From contig CABTZE010000050.1 of assembly GCA_902489215.1 (NCBI GenBank), forward strand, positions 1-12,227: DNA of 12,227 bases, written 5' to 3'. The notes beneath the pieces are model-generated. The model worked only from the letters and a program-made list of their open reading frames with translations. It made no database searches and was not told the DNA's origin. This document shows, in pieces, positions 8,073 to 12,227 of this stretch. The stretch's first letter is position 1, and every line of letters starts with the position of its first letter. The translations under genes and the position numbers were made by a program. Origin of the DNA: an uncultured Brevibacterium sp. (lineage in GTDB: Bacteria > Actinomycetota > Actinomycetes > Actinomycetales > Brevibacteriaceae).

Positions 8073-8078
8073 GTTTTT
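8055..8078 (+). terminator. Rho-independent terminator overlapping the stop of the IclR gene
   Basis: TCAGCGC (8055-8061) pairs perfectly with GCGCTGA (8066-8072) around the loop GTCT, and is followed by G and five T (8074-8078). The right arm contains the TGA stop codon of the upstream regulator gene. It would end the hut transcript and separates it from the second regulator. The T-run is short, so termination may be partial. Confidence 0.62.
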
Positions 8079-8093
8079 CCCACGGACAGTTTC

Positions 8094-8105
8094 CGCCGTA
8101 CGGCG
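8094..8105. promoter_or_regulatory. 12-bp palindrome CGCCGTACGGCG in the intergenic region
   Basis: A perfect 12-bp inverted repeat lies just after the terminator, about 220 bp before the second IclR gene. It could be an operator, but in GC-rich DNA a palindrome of this size can arise by chance. It does not resemble the 40-bp palindrome before hutU. Confidence 0.25.
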
Positions 8106-8135
8106 AATACAGCCGGAGTGCGGAGTGTGGAAGGC

Positions 8136-8163
8136 TTGCAAAAATTCGAAATCAGTACAGAAT
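8136..8163 (+). promoter_or_regulatory. Possible promoter for the second IclR gene
   Basis: TTGCAA (8136-8141) and CAGAAT (8158-8163) are separated by 16 bp and resemble -35 and -10 boxes. This is the most AT-rich part of the intergenic region. It would give a leader of about 155 nt before the ATG at 8326. A promoter is expected somewhere here because a terminator precedes it; this exact assignment is weak. Confidence 0.28.
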
Positions 8164-8183
8164 GGGTTTTCTAGGTACGTCGG

Positions 8184-8198
8184 GCGTTCTGGAAACGC
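8184..8198. promoter_or_regulatory. Inverted repeat GCGTT-N5-AACGC, possible operator
   Basis: GCGTT (8184-8188) and AACGC (8194-8198) are exact inverted copies around CTGGA, about 20 bp downstream of the possible -10 box. A 15-bp site of this form is the right size for a dimeric IclR-type regulator. It contains TGGAAA, which recurs in some IclR operators. It may allow autoregulation of the gene at 8326. The rest of the 8079-8325 region holds two TACGTC copies (8176, 8204) and two TTATCG copies (8214, 8243), and no gene. Confidence 0.28.
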
Positions 8199-8325
8199 AC
8201 AGATACGTCTCATTTATCGCCGAGCCGGTTTTATGTCAGTGGTTATCGGTAGGCTGAGATTCGTAAGAGTGAACTTGGCGTCACCCGCTGCGCTGTAACA
8301 GGCGCATACGCAGAAAGGAGCAGGA

Positions 8326-9033
8326 ATGGCGGATGTCCCGGCTCTTCGGCGCGCAATCGCGATGTTGCGCGCTATTTCCTTCAGCAGCGAGCCCATGAGC
8401 GCCGGACAGCTGTCACGGGAACTCGATATTCCCCGCTCCACCGTCTACGACATTCTCGCGGTACTCGAAGAGCTCAACGTGGTGGGCAAACGCAAGAACG
8501 GCTATGTGCCGGGACCGGCATCTACTGGTGTGGGTGCTGCGTACCTGCGCTCCATGCCCATGGTCAACGCGGCTGCTCCGGCCATGCGCGCGTTGGCGGA
8601 CGCCATTGACGGCTGTGTCCACCTGTCCATGCTGCGCGGCAAAGAAGCTCAGATCCTCGCGGCAGACCGCGGCCCCGACGGGCCCGCGTGCCCGTCGTGG
8701 CCCGGTGACATGCAGCCGATTGCAACATCAGCCGCCGGCCAGGCGATTCTGTCCTGCCTGCCCAAACACGCGATTGCTGAACTCATCGACGAAGAGCTGA
8801 TGCCCAAGTTCCTGGAAGAGCTTCGAGCGGTTCGTCTGCGCGGCTACGCCATCGAACACTGCCGCGATTCCAACACCTGGACCATCAGCACCGCTCTGCA
8901 GCCCAGGTCAGGTTCGCTGGTTGCGGCCCTTTCCGCTGTCCTGCCTGCTGACTACTGGAATGCCGACAACGAACTGCGTATGGCCAAAGCCCTCAAGCTC
9001 ACCGTCAAGAGGCTTTCTGACCGTCTGAACTGA
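8326..9033 (+). CDS. IclR-family transcriptional regulator (paralogue of the hut-linked one)
   Basis: This is a 235-residue regulator. The winged helix-turn-helix covers about 5-65, with IPRSTVYDILAVLEEL (35-50), almost the same recognition helix as in the regulator at 7326. The effector domain (about 80-230) is more diverged: ATSAAGQAIL (133-142) and RGYAIEH (172-178) are still recognisable, but the expected G-x-x-W-x-x-A-x-P segment reads DSNTWTISTALQP. This suggests a different or lost ligand. AAAGGAG at 8314-8320, 5 nt before the ATG, is a strong ribosome site. The gene has its own upstream region behind a terminator and is followed after 16 bp by the FolC-like gene, probably in the same transcript. 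It may regulate that gene, or cross-regulate the hut operon through a shared operator type (inference). Confidence 0.9.
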   Translation: MADVPALRRAIAMLRAISFSSEPMSAGQLSRELDIPRSTVYDILAVLEELNVVGKRKNGYVPGPASTGVGAAYLRSMPMVNAAAPAMRALADAIDGCVHLSMLRGKEAQILAADRGPDGPACPSWPGDMQPIATSAAGQAILSCLPKHAIAELIDEELMPKFLEELRAVRLRGYAIEHCRDSNTWTISTALQPRSGSLVAALSAVLPADYWNADNELRMAKALKLTVKRLSDRLN

Positions 9034-9049
9034 CGGCTAGCGTTGTTCC

Positions 9050-10243
9050 GTGACTTTGCGACACGACCCTGCAGACGAACCCTTCTTCCGCGAATGGAAC
9101 GATGCGCGCCGCCGTGAAAACGGGGGACAGCGGACAATCACACGGTCCCGTAAGCGCTCGGCCCTCCTGCAGGAACACCTGGGACTGCACCGGGATCTTC
9201 CCGTCCCCGCTTGTCTCATAGTCGGATCAAAGGGAAAAGGCACGGCGGTGGCGGCAGCGACCGCAGCTCTGCACGCCGCGGGGCTGCGCGTGGGAACCAT
9301 CACGAGCCCGCCGCTGCGCCACAACCGCGAACGCATCCGCATTGATGGCCGCGCGATTTCCCAAGCGGACTACGAAGAGCTGTCACACCGGGCCGCCCGC
9401 GCACTCGAGGTTCTTCCGGCACCGGATGACGGCTATCTGCCGCCTTCGGGCATGTACACCCTCATTGGGCTGCGCTCGCTGTTGGACTCCGAGATCGACG
9501 TCCTTGTCATCGAGGAGGGCCTGGGCGGTCTGAGCGACGATGTTTCGCTGTTCTCCTACCCGGTTGTCGGGGTCACCCAGATCTTTGCGGAACACCTGGA
9601 CGTTCTGGGCGGTTCGCTCGATGCGGTCGCAGCTGACCTGCTGGGTGTCATCGATGACACCACAGAGCGGGTGGTGGCGTTTTCACCGCAGCCGCCCCAA
9701 GCACAGAGCCGCCTGCCTGAGCACACAGACTTCGTTGAAACCGGCGCGACCCTGGAGCGCAATATCCGAGTAGGCGCCAAAACTGCGTGCAGTCTGCTGG
9801 AAGTCAGCTTCCCAGACCGGAAGCAGGCAGCCCTGCCGAATGCCGAAGAGCTCGCGGAAAAGCTGATTCTGCCCGGCCGTGCGTCCCTGCACTCAGTGGA
9901 CGGGGCGCAGTGGTGCATTGACACGTCCATCAGCCCGGAAGGTGTGGCCGATATCCGCCGCCGCGCCGAAGGGATCCTGCGCCCCGGCTTTCGGGTGCTG
10001 GCGGCATTTCCGGATGTCAAAGACGTCGAAGGTTGCATAGCCGAACTTGAAGGGCTGCCCGTGACATTCGTCGGAGCGGGCCGTGAGTACCTCAACTACA
10101 GCCGATCACAGGCCACGACCACGACTCAGCAGGCAGTGCATGACGCCCAGGCCGCCGGCAGTGATGTGCTGGCGGTGGGCACGCAGTCCTTCGCCGGGGA
10201 ACTGCTGGAAATCCTCGAAGCCGCCACCGACCGATGGTGGTGA
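9050..10243 (+). CDS. Divergent FolC / Mur-ligase-like ATP-binding protein
   Basis: This 397-residue protein resembles folylpolyglutamate synthase. It has a P-loop GSKGKGT (59-65; FolC normally GTNGKGS), SPPLRHNRERIRIDG (86-100; FolC SPHL...ERI), EEGLGGLSDD (155-164; FolC GLGGRLDATN) and EHLDVLG (181-187; FolC DHxxxLG, keeping the metal-binding His182). LPGRASL (274-280) marks the start of the ligase C-terminal domain. Two hallmarks are missing. The EKAGI motif, whose Lys is carbamylated in FolC, reads DLLGV (196-200), and DGAHNP reads DTSISP (291-296). It thus probably binds ATP but may not be a normal folylpolyglutamate synthase; another amide ligase or a non-catalytic relative is possible. 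The GTG start at 9050 has no clear ribosome site and may rely on coupling to the regulator 16 bp upstream. It ends 10 bp from the convergent membrane-protein gene. Confidence 0.75.
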   Translation: MTLRHDPADEPFFREWNDARRRENGGQRTITRSRKRSALLQEHLGLHRDLPVPACLIVGSKGKGTAVAAATAALHAAGLRVGTITSPPLRHNRERIRIDGRAISQADYEELSHRAARALEVLPAPDDGYLPPSGMYTLIGLRSLLDSEIDVLVIEEGLGGLSDDVSLFSYPVVGVTQIFAEHLDVLGGSLDAVAADLLGVIDDTTERVVAFSPQPPQAQSRLPEHTDFVETGATLERNIRVGAKTACSLLEVSFPDRKQAALPNAEELAEKLILPGRASLHSVDGAQWCIDTSISPEGVADIRRRAEGILRPGFRVLAAFPDVKDVEGCIAELEGLPVTFVGAGREYLNYSRSQATTTTQQAVHDAQAAGSDVLAVGTQSFAGELLEILEAATDRWW

Positions 10244-10253
10244 GGAAACCCGA

Positions 10254-10907
10254 TCAGTCGTCGTCAACGACCTCGCCTTCGATCACTTGGGGGCCTTCAC
10301 CTCGGCCGTTCCAGCCACCTGGACCACCCGGGCCGCCGATCCGACCGGAAGCCGTCCACCCCTGAGCCTGCCCGTTCTGCGTGCGGAAGGCGCGGAAAGT
10401 CGTGGTGATCCGGCGGGCCAGCATCAAGCTGAGAACACCGTAGATGGCCAGCAGGAATGCGGCCAGGTACATGCCGATCGTGATGGTGTCAGCCGGGAAG
10501 ACGGGCATGAGGAAACCGGCGAAGACCGCGGCAATGCCGAGCACCAGGCCCAGCCACCACGAGCGCACGCCCAGGCTGCGCATGAGAACAGACACGAGGA
10601 TGACACCCGCGCCGAACAGAACAGCCACAATGCTCATGACCACCACGAGGAAGCCCAGAAGAGCATTGGGTGCCGCCAGAATCAGAATGCCGAGCAGCGC
10701 CGACAGGATCGTATGACCCAGCGCCAGACCGGACTTGCGGCGCACCGAGGCGATCAGCGCAAGCGCGGCATCAGCCAAGAACCAGAAGCCCACCAGGTAG
10801 GAGAACACCACGGCGCTGTGGCCTGGCCACACCACCAGAAGAATTGAAGCAATGAGCGCGAAAACGCCCTGCAAGACCAAGAACAGGTTGAGCGGTCGGA
10901 CTGCCAC
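10254..10907 (-). CDS. DUF308/HdeD-type six-helix membrane protein
   Basis: This is a small integral membrane protein of 217 residues from the chosen GTG at 10907. It has six hydrophobic segments at about 7-27, 32-54, 61-80, 83-107, 116-138 and 142-163, in the paired pattern of the HdeD/DUF308 family. In enterobacteria HdeD is linked to acid resistance; the role in actinomycetes is unknown. The cytoplasmic or exposed C-terminus is a Gly-rich linker (about 187-203) ending in the acidic EGEVVDDD. A GTG at 10925 overlapping the upstream stop would add six residues, but AGGAAGG at 10922-10916 is placed 8 nt before the GTG at 10907 and favours that one. It is the last gene of the - strand unit. 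Confidence 0.85.
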   Translation of the reverse strand: MAVRPLNLFLVLQGVFALIASILLVVWPGHSAVVFSYLVGFWFLADAALALIASVRRKSGLALGHTILSALLGILILAAPNALLGFLVVVMSIVAVLFGAGVILVSVLMRSLGVRSWWLGLVLGIAAVFAGFLMPVFPADTITIGMYLAAFLLAIYGVLSLMLARRITTTFRAFRTQNGQAQGWTASGRIGGPGGPGGWNGRGEGPQVIEGEVVDDD

Positions 10908-10915
10908 GGTAGATC

Positions 10916-10922
10916 CCTTCCT
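10916..10922 (-). promoter_or_regulatory. Ribosome binding site choosing the GTG at 10907
   Basis: AGGAAGG on the - strand, 8 nt before GTG 10907, overlaps the stop codon of the racemase-family gene. If the alternative GTG at 10925 were used, this sequence would lie inside the coding region and that start would have no visible Shine-Dalgarno sequence. Confidence 0.6.
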
Positions 10923-11689
10923 CACACAGCTATGTCCATAAGCGCCTGCCCGGCAGGGTAGGCGCCGACTGCGGCCGGGAGCTCCCCCGGTCGTCCCGAC
11001 AGGTACACGTGCCGTAGCCGGCCGGTGGGCTGAGCTTCCGGATTGGGCTTAAGGCCCAGTCGGTGCAGCGTCTGCTGGGCAACAGCGCCGTGCGAATCGT
11101 ACAGCTGCCGGATACCCGGCCTTGCGGCGCGAATGACGTCAGCCGCCAGGCCGTAGTGGGTGCAGCCGAGCACAATGTCGGTAATGCCTTCGGGGGTGTC
11201 GGCCATTGCCTGGGCGACTGCCGCGCGAATGTTCACGGGGTCAGCCGCATCAATGGCCTGCGCCAGTCCGAAGGCCGCTGTTTGGTGAACGTCAAGACCG
11301 GCCGCAAACTTCCCGATCAGCTCATTTTGGTACTCACTGTTGGTGGTTGCCGGGGTTGCCCACACGGCGAACGGTCGGCCGGCTTCCGCGGCGGGTTTGA
11401 TGGCGGGGACGGTGCCGATGATTGGGATCTTGAACTCTTTGCGCAGGGCCGGCAGCGCATTGACCGAGGCGGTGTTGCAGGCCACGACGATCGCATCGGG
11501 TTCGTGCTGGGCCAGGGTGCGGGCTGAAAACAGTGCGCGTTTGGTGACATCAGCACCCGACAGGCGGCCGTAGGGGGCGAAGTCCGGATCCATGGCAAGT
11601 ACGAGGTCCGCCTGCGGGGCGGCCCGGTGGATTGCGTGGGCGAATGCCGTGAGGCCCAAGCCGGAATCGAAGACGCCGATGGTGGTCAT
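10922..11689 (-). CDS. murI: Glutamate racemase-family protein, atypical
   Basis: A 255-residue member of the cofactor-independent Asp/Glu racemase superfamily. Glutamate racemase makes D-glutamate for peptidoglycan. The catalytic Asp8-Ser9 (VFDSG), Cys71-Asn72-Thr73 (ACNTAS) and Cys176-Thr177-His178 (GCTHYG) are all present, as are APYG (38-41) and DSHGAV (198-203), so racemase or epimerase chemistry is likely. Departures from standard MurI are FDSGLGLTAF, one residue shorter than FDSGVGGLTV; GTVPAIKPA (92-100) where MurI has VGVIEPA; and no recognisable C-P-x-(F/L)-V-P-L-V-E stretch, which reads AAFGLAQAID (138-147). It may be a MurI paralogue acting on another amino acid, or the true MurI of this lineage. 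The ATG at 11689 overlaps the stop of the upstream gene (ATGA). The ribosome site is weak, so coupling is likely. Confidence 0.8.
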   Translation of the reverse strand: MTTIGVFDSGLGLTAFAHAIHRAAPQADLVLAMDPDFAPYGRLSGADVTKRALFSARTLAQHEPDAIVVACNTASVNALPALRKEFKIPIIGTVPAIKPAAEAGRPFAVWATPATTNSEYQNELIGKFAAGLDVHQTAAFGLAQAIDAADPVNIRAAVAQAMADTPEGITDIVLGCTHYGLAADVIRAARPGIRQLYDSHGAVAQQTLHRLGLKPNPEAQPTGRLRHVYLSGRPGELPAAVGAYPAGQALMDIAV

Positions 11690-12227
11690 AGCCGCAGCTT
11701 TCTGGGTCGAGGTGTCAGCGAGTACGGGTTGTTCTGCGCTGTTCCGGCGGGGCTTTCTGGGTCGGGGCCGGCTGGGATGGATGCGCCGGCGGGGGTGGCG
11801 GCCGCCGTGCCGCTGGGGCCGGCGGGTCCGGTCGGTCCGGCTGTTCCAACCGGGAAGCCCGAGGTGCCCAGATCCGCGGGCGTTGTTCGGTGCGGAGTTC
11901 TGGGGGCGGGCGGGGTGAAGCGGCGCATCTGCTTAAAGTGCGCCTCTGTGAGCCCCGTACTGTATTCCGGGGCGATCATGAGCAGACGATCGCCGAAAAG
12001 CGTCGTGAAGTGCTCAAGCGTGGTGGTGTGGACGAGGTCGTCGTCAATCCAGATGGCGCGGTCGTCAGGGTTTTCGCGCAGGAACTTTTCAACCGCTTTG
12101 GCTTTCCACCACGTGTGGGGGTCATCAGCGTAGTAGTTGAACGATGAGTCCGGCATGGTTTCGACCGCGTAGCGGCGCGTGAATCCAAGCTTCGGTTCGA
12201 TTTCTTCCGTGCACAGGTGCGACCACG
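11686..12227 (-). CDS. HAD-like domain protein with collagen-like C-terminal tail (5' end outside the window)
   Basis: The frame stays open to the right edge of the window, so the N-terminus and true start lie beyond 12227; an internal ATG at 12156 is not a convincing start because the conserved domain already runs through it. About 180 C-terminal residues are visible. The segment WWKAKAVEKFL, then RAIWIDDDL, then DRLLMIAPEYSTGLTEAHFKQM resembles the last part of HAD-superfamily domains of the type found in Swiss-army-knife RNA-repair proteins, with IDDD as the acidic motif IV. This is a resemblance judged by eye. The last ~55 residues are low-complexity Pro/Gly/Ala/Thr with consecutive Gly-X-Y triplets (GTAGPTGPAGPSGTA). 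It is the first visible gene of the - strand unit and overlaps the racemase-family gene by 4 nt. Confidence 0.68.
   Translation of the reverse strand, partial: WSHLCTEEIEPKLGFTRRYAVETMPDSSFNYYADDPHTWWKAKAVEKFLRENPDDRAIWIDDDLVHTTTLEHFTTLFGDRLLMIAPEYSTGLTEAHFKQMRRFTPPAPRTPHRTTPADLGTSGFPVGTAGPTGPAGPSGTAAATPAGASIPAGPDPESPAGTAQNNPYSLTPRPRKLRL

Noticed and set aside
10224..10240. CCACC...GGTGG hairpin between the convergent genes as a terminator
   Set aside because: Only five pairs, a 7-nt loop and no T-run on either strand.
10083..10847. + strand open frame of 254 codons crossing the FolC end and the membrane-protein gene
   Set aside because: It reads the complement of hydrophobic codons, giving a Gln/His/Arg-rich sequence, and overlaps two better-supported genes.
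1..12227. Mobile element, CRISPR array, toxin-antitoxin or defence genes
   Set aside because: No transposase, repeat-spacer pattern, tRNA-flanked direct repeats or known defence motifs were seen.

Overview
The window is a high-GC stretch with GTG and ATG starts, strong AAGGAG-type ribosome sites and HutH, HutU and HutF proteins of the actinobacterial (Streptomyces-like) type. It is most likely chromosomal DNA of an actinomycete; I cannot name the genus from the sequence alone. No RNA genes, insertion sequences, CRISPR arrays or phage genes are visible.

Left part (1-8078): a compact histidine-utilisation operon on the + strand. A leader of about 260 bp carries five degenerate ~19-bp repeats and a perfect 40-bp palindrome. 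It is followed by hutU (urocanase), hutI (imidazolonepropionase), hutH (histidine ammonia-lyase), an M20/AllC-type amidohydrolase, hutF (formimidoylglutamate deiminase) and an IclR-family regulator. Spacings are +9, -4, -1, -4 and +1 nt, so the six genes look translationally coupled. A hairpin plus T-run overlapping the stop codon of the regulator probably ends the transcript. Together the enzymes cover histidine -> urocanate -> imidazolonepropionate -> formimidoylglutamate -> formylglutamate. The last hydrolysis to glutamate and formate is normally done by HutG, which is absent here; the M20 enzyme is the obvious candidate for it. No histidine permease is present in the window.

Middle (8079-10243): a ~250-bp intergenic region with possible operator and promoter sequences. 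It precedes a second, shorter IclR regulator whose DNA-binding domain is closely related to that of the first one. A divergent FolC/Mur-ligase-like protein follows 16 bp later. It keeps a P-loop but lacks several landmark residues of folylpolyglutamate synthase.

Right part (10254-12227): a convergent three-gene unit on the - strand, read from the right edge leftwards. It encodes the C-terminal part of a HAD-like protein with a Gly/Pro/Ala-rich collagen-like tail (cut by the window edge), an atypical glutamate racemase-family protein, and a six-helix DUF308/HdeD-type membrane protein. Both junctions overlap or nearly overlap, suggesting one transcript.

The most interesting items are the 40-bp palindrome in front of hutU, the M20 hydrolase in the place of HutG, the paired IclR paralogues with near-identical recognition helices, and the degenerate FolC-like protein. 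No wholly new system is evident.
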